Shown piece after piece: positions 25,919 through 36,700 of a DNA stretch of 55,146 nt; positions within the stretch are counted from its first letter, which is position 1; each line of letters opens with the position of its first letter. A program made the position numbers and the translations under genes. Location of the stretch: the NCBI RefSeq assembly GCF_043951865.1, contig NZ_JBINJF010000029.1, positions 1-55,146 on the forward strand, read 5' to 3'. Below the pieces are notes generated by a model that had not been told where the DNA came from, ran no database searches, and saw only the letters and a program-made list of their open reading frames with translations. The DNA comes from JAMQKA01 sp043951865 (GTDB taxonomy: Bacteria; Bacteroidota; Rhodothermia; Balneolales; Balneolaceae).

Positions 25919-26813
25919 CATCCTCATCCTCTACATCATCATCTTTGTCAGATTCTCTCAGAATTTCCACGGCCATATCCCTGTACTTTTTAGCCTTATC
26001 ATATTCAGGATGTATAGAGAGGGATTTTTCGAACAGTTCCAGGGCCCGCGACGGCTGGTTTTCACTCAACAAAATCACTCCTTTTTCGGTGAGTATTCGA
26101 TAATTTTCAGGATTCACCCTGAGAATCTTATCGAGTTGCAGAATTCCCTTTTCCGCCTCTCCCCTCGCAACATAAGTGACTGCAAGATAGTGCCGTATAT
26201 CTTCGTCATCGGGATCAATAGCCAACCCTTTTTTGAAGCATGATACCGCCCACCCATAGTTTTTCAACTGGTATTCACAAATCCCGACTAAGTACCAAAC
26301 ACGGCTGCTTTCTTTTGAGACCTGGTTGTAAAGAATTTCAACCGCTTTGCTGTATTTCTTCTGATTTAAAAGGTTCTGGGCATATTCTACTTTAAATTCC
26401 TCTTTTCCCGTTATTCTGACAAGCTCAGTCCAAAGAGGAGCCGCTTTCTTGAAATCACCGGTGTACTCATACAGTTTTGCCAGGCTCTTGTGGGCGCTTA
26501 CACTATTGGAATTGGCCTCCAACGCTTTCAGATACCGCGATTCCGCCTCTTCCACTCTATTCAGACAAGCGGCTGCATTACCAGCATTTACGTAGAAGGT
26601 ATCTTTAGGTTTAATCCGGATCGCCTCTTCGAAATATTCAATCGCCTCTTCATACCTCTTTTTTTGATGATATAACAGCCCCATGTTATTCAGTACGGTC
26701 GCATTTTCCGGATTTAATTCCAGCGCCTCCCTGTAGCATTTTTCCGCTTTTCCAAACTGTTGATTCAAAAAATGCCGGACTCCCGTGTTGTTTATTTCGG
26801 TCGAAGTATCCAT
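25896..26813 (-). CDS. TPR-repeat protein at the end of the eCIS locus
   Basis: This 305-residue protein is made of about eight tetratricopeptide repeats (e.g. NNTGVRHFLNQQFGKAEKCY, NNMGLLYHQKKRYEEAIEYF) and an acidic tail. It has no signal peptide. TPR proteins act as scaffolds or chaperones. Placed 12 bases after the DUF4157 protein gene, it may help cargo handling or loading, which is inference. The last six codons and stop lie inside the terminal repeat of a MITE-like element, so the original C-terminus may have been replaced. Confidence 0.88.
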   Translation of the reverse strand: MDTSTEINNTGVRHFLNQQFGKAEKCYREALELNPENATVLNNMGLLYHQKKRYEEAIEYFEEAIRIKPKDTFYVNAGNAAACLNRVEEAESRYLKALEANSNSVSAHKSLAKLYEYTGDFKKAAPLWTELVRITGKEEFKVEYAQNLLNQKKYSKAVEILYNQVSKESSRVWYLVGICEYQLKNYGWAVSCFKKGLAIDPDDEDIRHYLAVTYVARGEAEKGILQLDKILRVNPENYRILTEKGVILLSENQPSRALELFEKSLSIHPEYDKAKKYRDMAVEILRESDKDDDVEDEDANPHFSQ

Positions 26814-26825
26814 AATACAATCTAT

Positions 26826-29800
26826 TTAATCTAAAAAGTCATCTTTGATATCCAGCGCAAGCCCTTTCGCCATCTCGGGAATATCCAGCTGAGGATAAAT
26901 AACCTCGATATCGTCAAGCGACAGATCAAACGGCTCCCCTTCCCTGTAGTGGATCGGAAATACAACACCGAACTGGATGTCGGGTCCCCACTCGAAACCG
27001 GCCAGGTTGTGCCTCCAGGTTTCTGAAACAGATACCAGCCATAAGTCCAGGCTGGCGCGTGCAAAGGCATTTACCGCAAAAGCAAACCTGGGATTCACCA
27101 TTACTCGACCCTCCGCATCCAGTGCTATACCGAGCTGGGGAGTCCAGTTCACATCCACCATGGCTGAAGCTTCGCCCTGCAACCCCAGCGTACCCTGCAA
27201 CTCAATTCCGCCGGTAAGACTGGCAATTCCGACACTGACGCCGAGCCCCAGGTCCCCTCTCAGCGTGAGCCCTGCATCAGCCGGTATCACAAAAAGTCCA
27301 CGCCCGTGAACCGTGGTTTCTTCTTCTCTGTCAGGATTATAGGTAACCTCTGCATACAACTCCCGCAGCTGTCCCGGGCCAAACCCGGCGGCGAAATCCA
27401 GTCCACCCCTGATCTGGGCAACCAGTCCAATACTTCGCGGTCCCAGCGGAATGGCAAACAACGGGATTTCAATGGTCGGGGCGGTAAACAGGTTTTTCCT
27501 GAATTCTTTTCGCGGGAAAACGTCAACGGTATCGGGCAGGCCAATTCGCCCCTGTACTTCCATTTCACCGTTGGGGAGGAAGCGAACGCCGGCAGTAGCC
27601 GCAAGCCAGGGGGTAAGTTGCAGGGTTAGACTGCCTCCGCCATAGACGCTCATTGTGTCGTCAGGCTCCCCGGCCGGTTGGCCCTCTTCATTTACTGCGC
27701 GGTTGGTTGCCCCAAGCAACACATTTCCACTGAGCATGCCGCGGCTGTAGGCGGCGGTGCCCTCAATAGTGATGGCACCATCGATGTAGACAACCGACAA
27801 TGTCGTATCGACGCCCGGGATGTCGGGCTCTGCGGTACCCACGACAGAGACGCTGTAATCTTCCTGCCCGCTCTCCCTGGTGACCGTCGCCTCCACCCGG
27901 CCACCGCGAATACCCGGCACATCCGGGCTGATATCGAAAGAGCCGCCGACCGAAAATCCCGCTTCCCCGTACCGCACGCTCAGTGTCCCCCGTTCAATGG
28001 CGGGAATATCAAGCTCGGCCTCCCCGTCCGCTTCGAAATTATTTTCGCTGTAAGTGGCCTGTATGGTGGCACTCCTGATACCCCTGACCTTGCCCTCCGG
28101 AATCCCGATTTCTCCACCGATGGTCCAGGTATTTTCTTTGTATTCAACACTGATTTCGGCGGGATCAAACAGTTCAGTATCAAAGTTGAACGCCCCCTCC
28201 AGCTCAAACCCGCCCGATGTTGAAGCCGCGGCCCCGACATGTCCTTCACCCACCCCCTGGATGCCAAAATTCGTCTCTCCCTCAATGCCCAGTCCACGTC
28301 CCGTGCTGTAAAAAATGCTGAGGGTGCTGCTGGTCAACTCAAACGGCGGGGGTACGTTGATCTCACCCAGCGCAAACGTTTTGCTGAGGATAACTTCGTT
28401 TCCCAGAATTGTGATATCGATATCCGCATCACGTATGAAGGGAATGCTGGGCAAAACCTTGCCTCTGGCCACGATACCCACGCCCGGCTGAATTTCAATG
28501 GAATCAACCCTTATGGGACTCATGCCCGGAAGGCGAAGACTGGCGGCAGCTCCACCCCTGAAGTAGCTCTGTACCGAATCCATATTGATATAACCGCCAT
28601 AAATCCCCGGGATGGGAGTGATCGTCCAGTTCATATCCGGGTAGGAGGCGGAGACCGGTTTGGCCTGCTCTCTCCTTCTGCCCTCTGCGGCTTTATAGGC
28701 GTCTACATTTAGATGACCTCCCACTGTACCCCTGCCCTGTTCGGTATTCAGCGTATATCCCTTGAGATCTACCCGGGGCAGCCAGTTTTGCACCGGGAGC
28801 TGCGATTCCGGGGGCATCCGCAGACGCTGACCTCCGCCGGGTGAAGTAAAGATGAACGGCTCACTCTCTTCACCCATCTCGCGGACCTCCTCACCTTTAA
28901 GCGGTCGGAGTTTATCCAGGTGGGCATTCCGTATGATTTGTCCGACCGACCAGAACGTGTTGGGCTCTCCGCTGATATCACTCATCCCAAAATCATATTC
29001 AGTGAAAGTCACATCATACGTTCTCTTGATGACAATCCAGTCGGGAAGCGCAAGGTCGGGATACTCTTTCTGCAGTTCACTTTTTGCCGCCTGGATGCGG
29101 CGGCGTATCTCGTGCCCCAGTTTTGAACCGGCACTCATATTGGCTGTAGCTTCCAGGAGCTCATAGTTGGAGGCCTTATCCTCCCCTCCCAGCTGATCCT
29201 CTACAATATGATCAACCTGGAAACTGGCAGCACGGGGCCTGTCGTCCCAGAACGGTATTTTTGCCCTCTCTTTCAGTTCATCGCTTGTACCGATCAGATA
29301 GAAATTGCGATCCCGTTTCGCCCTGAACATGTACACATCACTTCCCGTCTTTCCGCCCTGGGCTTCGGCATCATTCACCATCTCCGAAACTTCACTCTCT
29401 ACCGGGGAAGCTACATGAGACTTCCAGTTTTCGACCTGGTTGGTTTCAGATCTCGACTTGTTGATGGTAAGTTGTGGCGGAAATTTCCCCCTGTTTCTTC
29501 GTTTAAAGCGTGGCAAACTCAACCCGGGAATATGGAGGCTGGGGGGCGATACGGTCGTATCAAGGGCTATACCACGATGTTCTCCTTCATCTATGGTATA
29601 GGTATTTCGCGCGGCCGGTGCTGTATCAGCAGTGCCCGCGCCACTCGCCGAAGTTTCGTCATCCTGCTTCTGTATCCTCCCCCCGGTCTGCTGAATGGTG
29701 TGCGTGAGCTCGTGGGCGATCAGCGACTTCCCGGAACTGGTACCGGGATTAAACCTGTTGGCCCCGAAGTAGATATCATTCCCGTGGGTAAAGGCCTGAG

Positions 29801-30620
29801 CACGCAGGGCCTTGTTCATGCGGGTTGCTTCCGGCCCGGTATGGATGCGCACGTCGCTGAAGTCGCTCCCAAAACGGGGCTCCATGTAATTTTTAACCGG
29901 TCCGGGAAGGGAACTGCCCGCTCCCTTGCTTCTTCCCAGCACATTTTCAACACTGGACGGAACATGCCCGCTCCCACTCTCGTCAGTCTTGCGCATTACC
30001 GGCTCTTCTTGCTCATCGGTCCGGGTCTGCACCTCGGGCAGATCCTCTACGGGCTTCGTCTGCATTATTTCCTTCTCCGGCCCGGGAACCGGTTGCCGCC
30101 GGAGCGGCTCCTCTTCCCCCAGGGTTGCGCGCTGTATCGGGTCTTCTTCGTTTTTGAGAGACTGTCGCTGCAGTGTCTGGACCAGTTCATCCTCGTTTTC
30201 AACCTTCTCTTTGGGCTGCAGCATCCTGGAAATGCCCGGGGACACAGGGGGGGTCGGCAGCGGCTCCTCTTTATCCGAGGTCGGACCGGGCATTCTCATC
30301 ACCTTGTCCGCGGCAGCATCCGCCTCCTGCTCAAATTTGTCATCGGGACTTCCGACCTCCAGTTTCGGCTGAATACCTGATGTGATCAGGGAGGAAAGGG
30401 CAACGTTGCGAGAAGGAATTGAATCCGGTGATCCTGACCCCTCCGAAATGACTGCCTGTAAACCGGATTTTTTCTGCAGTACGGAGGTCTTCGAACCGGG
30501 ACTATTTGCCTCTTTTTGGGGCAGTAGCTTCTCCTGCGGAGCAGAACTTTTCCGCTGAATGGCAGCAGCCGAGGTGGCGGTGCTCTTATTGGTAGTTTCG
30601 GAAGCCTTGGTTGAATGCAC
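26826..30620 (-). CDS. DUF4157 (eCIS-core) protein, candidate injected effector with HNH-like and beta-repeat regions
   Basis: This 1264-residue protein is built as follows. Residues 1-225 are low-complexity, with the QPKLEVGSPDDKFEQEAD motif (84-101) that commonly precedes DUF4157. The DUF4157 domain spans about 226-315, with a zinc-protease-like HELTH at 303-307. Next, about 425-510, comes a segment with VDHIVEDQLGG (469-479) and SNYELLEATANMSAGSKL (484-501), which resembles HNH-type nuclease motifs. The remaining 700 residues are beta-rich. Between 821 and 970 about five units of near 30 residues recur (ISVEYKEN..IGGEIGIP, LSVRYGEAGFSVGGSFDIS). DUF4157 is known to mark many eCIS cargo proteins. 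The gene lies between the ATPase and TPR genes. Toxic activity is not shown. Confidence 0.85.
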   Translation of the reverse strand: MHSTKASETTNKSTATSAAAIQRKSSAPQEKLLPQKEANSPGSKTSVLQKKSGLQAVISEGSGSPDSIPSRNVALSSLITSGIQPKLEVGSPDDKFEQEADAAADKVMRMPGPTSDKEEPLPTPPVSPGISRMLQPKEKVENEDELVQTLQRQSLKNEEDPIQRATLGEEEPLRRQPVPGPEKEIMQTKPVEDLPEVQTRTDEQEEPVMRKTDESGSGHVPSSVENVLGRSKGAGSSLPGPVKNYMEPRFGSDFSDVRIHTGPEATRMNKALRAQAFTHGNDIYFGANRFNPGTSSGKSLIAHELTHTIQQTGGRIQKQDDETSASGAGTADTAPAARNTYTIDEGEHRGIALDTTVSPPSLHIPGLSLPRFKRRNRGKFPPQLTINKSRSETNQVENWKSHVASPVESEVSEMVNDAEAQGGKTGSDVYMFRAKRDRNFYLIGTSDELKERAKIPFWDDRPRAASFQVDHIVEDQLGGEDKASNYELLEATANMSAGSKLGHEIRRRIQAAKSELQKEYPDLALPDWIVIKRTYDVTFTEYDFGMSDISGEPNTFWSVGQIIRNAHLDKLRPLKGEEVREMGEESEPFIFTSPGGGQRLRMPPESQLPVQNWLPRVDLKGYTLNTEQGRGTVGGHLNVDAYKAAEGRRREQAKPVSASYPDMNWTITPIPGIYGGYINMDSVQSYFRGGAAASLRLPGMSPIRVDSIEIQPGVGIVARGKVLPSIPFIRDADIDITILGNEVILSKTFALGEINVPPPFELTSSTLSIFYSTGRGLGIEGETNFGIQGVGEGHVGAAASTSGGFELEGAFNFDTELFDPAEISVEYKENTWTIGGEIGIPEGKVRGIRSATIQATYSENNFEADGEAELDIPAIERGTLSVRYGEAGFSVGGSFDISPDVPGIRGGRVEATVTRESGQEDYSVSVVGTAEPDIPGVDTTLSVVYIDGAITIEGTAAYSRGMLSGNVLLGATNRAVNEEGQPAGEPDDTMSVYGGGSLTLQLTPWLAATAGVRFLPNGEMEVQGRIGLPDTVDVFPRKEFRKNLFTAPTIEIPLFAIPLGPRSIGLVAQIRGGLDFAAGFGPGQLRELYAEVTYNPDREEETTVHGRGLFVIPADAGLTLRGDLGLGVSVGIASLTGGIELQGTLGLQGEASAMVDVNWTPQLGIALDAEGRVMVNPRFAFAVNAFARASLDLWLVSVSETWRHNLAGFEWGPDIQFGVVFPIHYREGEPFDLSLDDIEVIYPQLDIPEMAKGLALDIKDDFLD

Positions 30621-30631
30621 CTTTTATCCCA

Positions 30632-31966
30632 TCATAGTGTTCTGCCTTCTTTGATATATTCCTTGCGGATACCTTCGATGATATCTTTCTGCAGGATTTT
30701 GTCACGGTTGCGATGCAGAGCCATAAGGGAGGCGTACCGAACGGCATTCATGATGGAACCTCCCGACAATTCATATTTGCGTGCGATCTCTCCAAAATCA
30801 ACCTCCTCATCCAGGTTGGCTGACCCGGGAAAGGCGTTATTCCACAGTTGCAGTCGTTCCTCCTTTTCAGGCAGGGGAAAATAGATGACCGATTGAAATC
30901 TCCGTGTAAAAGCCTCGTCGAGATTGCTTTTGAAATTCGTCGCTAAAATGACCGTACCTTCAAAATCTTCCATCCGCTGCAGCAGGTAAGAAATTTCCTG
31001 GTTGGCAAACCGGTCATGGGCGTCAGAAATTTCTGTTCGCTTTCCGAACAGTGCATCTGCCTCGTCAAAAAACAGGATCCAGTCCCTGTTCTGAGCTTTG
31101 TCAAAAACCTTGGCAAGATTTTTTTCCGTTTCACCGATATATTTCGATACCACCAGCGAAAGATCGACACGATACACATCTATTCCAGATGATTTTCCGA
31201 GCAGGGCGGCTGTCAAGGTTTTACCGGTCCCGGGCGGTCCATAAAACAGGGTTCTGTATCCCGGCAGTACCCGCTTTTTGAGTTCCCAGTCATTCATCAA
31301 CGTTTTCCCATGTTTCAGCCAGGCCTGTACCTCCTCGATCTGGTCGACCGTCTCATAGGGCAATACAAGATCATCCCAGCTCAGAGGGGTCGTTATTCTT
31401 TTGGCCGGGAAGTCGGCGTTAAATTCCGGCTTCCTGACCTCACCCGTAGTAAAATGAACTACATACTCCTCCGACAGCAGGAGTGCCCCGCTCAGCGGAG
31501 GCTCATCGTCAGAAATATTCTTCAATCTCAGAATATTCTCTTTCGCAAAAAAATGGTCCTTCTCCAATAGGTACCTGTACTGAAACCGCCGTTCCAGGTC
31601 GGCCCCTGCCAGGAGAAACAGGGCGGTCTCACCTGTTGGTATAAAACCGCTGTAAGCATCGCCTTTCAACCCGCCGAACTCGGTGAACCCCCGTTCGAAA
31701 TGCGTGTTCCTGGTAAAAAAGACATCGAGCAGCTGGGGACGAACATGGGGGATCAGCGCCAGCAACAACACGATTCGCCCGGCTGAGTCAATCTTTTTCT
31801 CTTCCAGGAACCGCGAGTAGTTCGAAGCCGGTCCATCCAAAGATGGCTGGGGAACGTCCAACACATCGGCATACCGGCATTCCTTGCCGAAATACAACTT
31901 GATGCGGGTGTCCAGGACCCTGGAAAACCACTCCAGCTCTTTTGACAGGTGTCGGGCATTTGACAT
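30632..31966 (-). CDS. AAA+ ATPase of the eCIS (Afp15-like)
   Basis: This 444-residue protein has an N-terminal helical part (about 1-190) and a C-terminal AAA+ domain with Walker A GPPGTGKT (243-250), Walker B ILFFDEADALFG (297-308) and a sensor segment VILATNFKSN. Every Afp/PVC-like eCIS encodes one. It may remodel or dismantle particles or load cargo, and the family's exact role is debated. It ends 11 bases before the DUF4157 gene and starts 3 bases after the tape-measure gene. Confidence 0.94.
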   Translation of the reverse strand: MSNARHLSKELEWFSRVLDTRIKLYFGKECRYADVLDVPQPSLDGPASNYSRFLEEKKIDSAGRIVLLLALIPHVRPQLLDVFFTRNTHFERGFTEFGGLKGDAYSGFIPTGETALFLLAGADLERRFQYRYLLEKDHFFAKENILRLKNISDDEPPLSGALLLSEEYVVHFTTGEVRKPEFNADFPAKRITTPLSWDDLVLPYETVDQIEEVQAWLKHGKTLMNDWELKKRVLPGYRTLFYGPPGTGKTLTAALLGKSSGIDVYRVDLSLVVSKYIGETEKNLAKVFDKAQNRDWILFFDEADALFGKRTEISDAHDRFANQEISYLLQRMEDFEGTVILATNFKSNLDEAFTRRFQSVIYFPLPEKEERLQLWNNAFPGSANLDEEVDFGEIARKYELSGGSIMNAVRYASLMALHRNRDKILQKDIIEGIRKEYIKEGRTL

Positions 31967-31969
31967 AAT

Positions 31970-33751
31970 CTATCTCCATTCTACATACAGCGGTTTGGGC
32001 ATCCAGTGGTTCCTGATGACCGAAATTCCCCAGGGCAGTCGATCGATCAGCATATCATAGGTTTTCGACTCCACGTGCAGCAACCATTTTTCTTTCTCAT
32101 GGTGCAGTCGTCCATTCCTTTTTAAAAAAGCTTCACGGAATCCTCCCACAGAGCTATTTTTCAACGCTTTCCAGTGGTCTATGGCAGACTGTATGAGCTC
32201 CACGGCCTCATTTTTCTCCGATTCCGACAAAAAAACTTTGGACGGGAGAGGCCGATCTACGGGATATCCACACAGTATCTTGTTCAACACCATCAGGTAT
32301 TCATAACTTTTATCAGATCCTGTTGCCATAAATTGCAACAGGTGAACAGCCTTGACGTGGGCCGTCTCATCAATAAACTCCCGGTCCACCAGCAGCTCCA
32401 GCTTTCGGAAAAAACGGGCCAGATACGGCCAGAGCAACACCAGCCCGGCATTGGCTATGTAATATTCTTCTGTCTCTTGCAGCTGATTTGACTCCCTTAC
32501 TTCCAATTCAGCATTTTTTTCAGACACGTGGTCAGAAGCAATTATATTTTGTGCCGGTTTCTCCGATTCCGCCGCAGCATCGGGAATTAACTTCAGTTCT
32601 TTCCGGAGCCGTTGTTTCAGTTTTACCAACGAGGAATAGCTTGACAACTGCCGGTAATCTCCTGCCGCTTTAACGTTTCGCAGAAGTTCCCCCCTCCATT
32701 CGTTCAGGCCCGCTTCAGTGGCCAAACTTTCCAGTTCCTCAACCCATGCCGGTTCTACATACAGGATGCCTCCAGCGGAACGCTTGACGCGATTATCAGT
32801 ATTCATATCGACAAGGAATTGGCGGAATTGCTCTGTCGCAATATCCTTCAATACCAGGCGACCCAACCAGGACTGTTCCAATGCACTTCGGACAGGAACT
32901 CCTTCGATCATTCTGCGCTTGAGTCGTCTGAGTACTTTTCTATAGGCCGATGCCAGCGATTCGGAATGCTCGTTGCTCATTTCTTCCAATATCGAGGCAA
33001 AAAGCCGCTGCGATACCTCCATCCGGGCGGTTTGTCGTTTGAATTGAACAACATTTTGCAGCAAGTATTCCCGGACCGTTCGGCGACTTTCTGGAGATGG
33101 TGAGAATCTCCATATTTTTTCTCGACTTAAGAACCCAATCAGTTCCATAACTTCCCTCGTAGCAGATTGCAGCATTGGATTCACAAAACCGGCAATCTTA
33201 GATATCGAATCATCTCCAAACTGAATCGCAACGCGCTTCCTGGTTCTTGGGTCAGCTATCGCCTCGACCATCTCTTTTTTGACTTTTTCACAGGTATTTT
33301 CGAGCAGATAAAGGAATAGTGATTCCGGATCCTTCAGCGGTCCCTCCAGCATGCCTTGGCCCACAAACCACGGATAACGCCCGCTACGCATGTAATAGAA
33401 AAAGATCTCCAGATAAAGCTCCTCGCGGCTCTTCCACCGCTCCCTTTCTGCCTGACGGTCCAGGTCATTGCCGGTATATTCCGCTAATTTTTCCCGTAAT
33501 TTAGCTTGCACCCTGCTCACCAGCTCATCTTCCAGCGATGGGTACGCCAGCGTTTCCAGGTCCAGCTCCAGGTGATCCAGTACAATCCAGCGGTCACCGG
33601 CCAACTCCTGGAAAAGCGCTTCCAGCACCGGTTTCAGTTTAGTCTGAACCAGCCTGCTCACCCGGTCCTGGATTTCATGAGCGCGGTCCGGGCTTTGAAC
33701 CGAAAGTTCAACCCGGAGTTTGTCTATGATATGTTCCCTCGGTATTTCCAT
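31970..33751 (-). CDS. eCIS tape-measure protein (CIS_TMP family)
   Basis: This 593-residue, mostly helical protein begins with the family motif IDKLRVELSVQSPDRAHEIQ and LDHLELDLETLAYPSLEDEL (about 8-78). The C-terminal part contains VLLWPYLARFFRKLELL (about 436-452) and a final LPWGISVIRNHWMPKPLYV, both typical for this family. It should fix the length of the tube or act at its inside. It is longer than the N-terminal domain alone, and the middle has little similarity to anything I recognise. Confidence 0.88.
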   Translation of the reverse strand: MEIPREHIIDKLRVELSVQSPDRAHEIQDRVSRLVQTKLKPVLEALFQELAGDRWIVLDHLELDLETLAYPSLEDELVSRVQAKLREKLAEYTGNDLDRQAERERWKSREELYLEIFFYYMRSGRYPWFVGQGMLEGPLKDPESLFLYLLENTCEKVKKEMVEAIADPRTRKRVAIQFGDDSISKIAGFVNPMLQSATREVMELIGFLSREKIWRFSPSPESRRTVREYLLQNVVQFKRQTARMEVSQRLFASILEEMSNEHSESLASAYRKVLRRLKRRMIEGVPVRSALEQSWLGRLVLKDIATEQFRQFLVDMNTDNRVKRSAGGILYVEPAWVEELESLATEAGLNEWRGELLRNVKAAGDYRQLSSYSSLVKLKQRLRKELKLIPDAAAESEKPAQNIIASDHVSEKNAELEVRESNQLQETEEYYIANAGLVLLWPYLARFFRKLELLVDREFIDETAHVKAVHLLQFMATGSDKSYEYLMVLNKILCGYPVDRPLPSKVFLSESEKNEAVELIQSAIDHWKALKNSSVGGFREAFLKRNGRLHHEKEKWLLHVESKTYDMLIDRLPWGISVIRNHWMPKPLYVEWR

Positions 33752-33756
33752 CGCTC

Positions 33757-36700
33757 TTATTTCGCAACGGTGTCTTCAAGATTTGCAAGCAAACCAGCCA
33801 GATTCCTTTTGCCCGTTCGCTCGGCCACGGCTTTTATTTCACTGATCGATTTCGAAAGCGACTTCCGGGGGTCCATCTCCAGGCCTGCATTCTTCAGGGT
33901 TTCAACCTGGTTCGATACAGACTTTAAAAGCTGCCCCATCTTGCTGTTGGTCGCTATATCTTTCTTTTGGTTGACAGCCAGCTCCATAAGCTGGGTCACC
34001 TGCTGGTCATATATGCCATACATATAGGTCTTTTCCTCGTCGCTGGCATCGGCCGCCTTTTCGGTGATGAGTTCGGTGGCCTCCGAAAGCATCGAGGAGT
34101 AGGCCCCTGCGATCTCTGCATTCTTTTTGCCCTCCTCATATTTTTTTCGCTCCTCCCCGCTTTTCAGCTCATCCCTGATGTTTACCATGTAGTCCCTGGC
34201 TCGTTTCAGGATGATATTTTCGCCGCCAAAAAGCTCCCGGTCCATCTCCGGGTTGCTGTAGTTCTCGAGTCTCGTCAAACGGTTATCAAAACCGGTGGTC
34301 AGACGATCTGACGGCCCGGGCTGTTCTTCCTCAAAAGGTACTTCAATCAACTGGTCAACTTCTGCCGGGCAGCCGTTTTCTGAGATAACATGAAGCACCA
34401 CGCGGTGTTTACCGCCGGTATTCAGGAACGTGTGCTCCGGCGACTCTTCCCTGTATCTTGTGCCGTCAAAGACCCATAGATATGTTTTGATATCGCCCTT
34501 ACCAGTATAGTGGAACTTCATCCGGGTAGCCCTGATCCCCAGGTCTAAAACTTCCGACTCGAAACCGGCTGCGGGCCCTTCCAGGATTTTGACCTCGATA
34601 GACGCATCAAGGTATTTGAAGGTATACTCCCCGGGAGCATATCCCTTGGGAACAAAAAACTGTTTGTTATCCTGCTTTTGTACTCCGGAAACATCATCGC
34701 CGGCAATCTCTTCTCCAGCGGGCTTCGTCTTAAACAGGTAAAGCCTGTCGTCCGTATTACAATAGGTTTTTTCGCCAAATTCCTTGCTCGGCTGCAGGTC
34801 GAATTCCGTCTCTATGTGCCGGGGGATCTCTACACTCTTGCTGACGGCATCCGAACACTCCTGTTTCCAGGCCGTCAGGGTCACAATTGCCTGATCCTGG
34901 TCATAGTCCCGGTAAATATGCACCGGGTCGGACTGGGTAGAGCTGGCCCCATCTCCAAAATCCCACTCGTAACTCTGTGCGCCCCCGGAATTATTGTAAA
35001 AGGATACCTCAACACTCCCGTCATCCAACTGACTGACTTCAAAACTGAAGTCAGCCCGGGGATCGAACACTTTGGCGTTAAACACCACGGTACGACTGTT
35101 GACCCTGTAGGTGAATTGAACATCCTCGGCAGACGGATTGGATTCGGAAGGCTGGAAATACCAGGTGTTGCCCTCTTTGGTAACGCCACCGGCTGAGCCC
35201 TCCACCACTCCACCCGCCGGATCCGTAACAAATGGATATTTAGATTTATCGTCTTTGCAAAATCGACTTTCCGAAAGTGAAAAATTGATTTGTGAAATTA
35301 CCATGGTGGCCAGCTCCGGGCAGTCGTTTTTGCAAAGATAGGGAAGCGCGAAGTCGGCTACCACCACGTTATCCGGGGGAATATCCCTGGGAATAAAGCC
35401 GGGCAGTCGTTCAATGCGTTCCAACACGCCCTCTTCAATCTCCCTGATCTTTTCCCTTTCAATATTGATCTCTTTTTCCGACGCCACTTCACTAAATTCT
35501 TTCAGAACGGCGTCATAATATTCCAACAGTTTACTTTTTTCGTAATCAGAATAGGATCTTTTTGCTCCGCCTCCCGATTCCTCTTTTACCTCTGTGGGAG
35601 GTGCAAAACCAGCAGCACCCACTTCTTCGGCGGCCAGGGCGACAGCCCCGGTAACATCCCGGCGGATGAGTGGTCCTGCTTCATTTCGATCTATATAGAC
35701 CAGCACAAAGGTGCCGCCCCGGGGCACCCCGGCCATATGCTCCAACCCGGAATGGCGGGCGGCAAAATTGGAGAAAAGATTCAGCTTTTTAAATTCATCG
35801 ACGCGTTCCTGGTAAAGCAAATAGAGCTTTTTCATCTTCTTTATACTGCAGCTGTAAATCAGCTTGTCAAGCCGGAAGAGTATTATTTGCTCGCGCCCGT
35901 CCAATTTCTCCCCACTGTCTTCTTTTTCTTTGAGCAACTGCTTGTAATCAACCGCTGTCTGAATCAGCGTGTCAAAGCTCCCCTCCAGCTCTGTGATATC
36001 GAGATTTTCCAGCCGGGGAGGTATTTTGTTCAGGACCTGCTGAATATTATTGGCAAGCTGGGCCGGTTTCAACATCAGGAAAACCCACTCATTCAGATTC
36101 AGGTCAATAAGGGCGGGATCATAATTCAGAATGACATCCAGGTAACTTTGGCCCTTGCCGCTCTCCGAAACCATCGCGTCATAATAGTAGCCGAATGTGC
36201 CCTCTTTTGTTTCGGGATACGTATATGTGCCCGTGATGGGAGAATAATAGGTAGACATCTTCCCAATTTTTTGCCTGAGCAGCGTTTCCTTCTTGCCCTC
36301 TTCCTCTTTCCGCTTCCAGTAATCGTCTATCTCTTTTCTCCCTGTTTCCGCGCTTGTACCGGCCCTCTTTTCAACCATCTCACCGGCGATCTTTTCTTCG
36401 GCTGTTTTCTGTGTCTCCAGCGTTTTTTTCTTTACCTCCAACCCGCGGAAAAACTGCATCTCCTCGTCCAGCAGGAACCGCAGCTCGGTACTGAAGGTTT
36501 CATAAAGATTCTCTAAATCCCTGAACCGGCACTCGAAGGTAAGTTTGGTGTTGTCAAACCGCCGGCCAAGCTTTACTCCAACGACTTTGATCGGCAGGCT
36601 GAACCGTTCCCGCATGCTGTCGATTTCGTCAACGGCCTGTTCATACGGTTTGCCTATATGTCCCTCTACCCGGAAATTTTGATACTGCATATTTGAATGC

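Noticed and set aside
29208..30380. 390-residue plus-strand frame
   Set aside because: It lies wholly opposite the DUF4157 gene, whose domains are clear; the translated product has no recognisable pattern.
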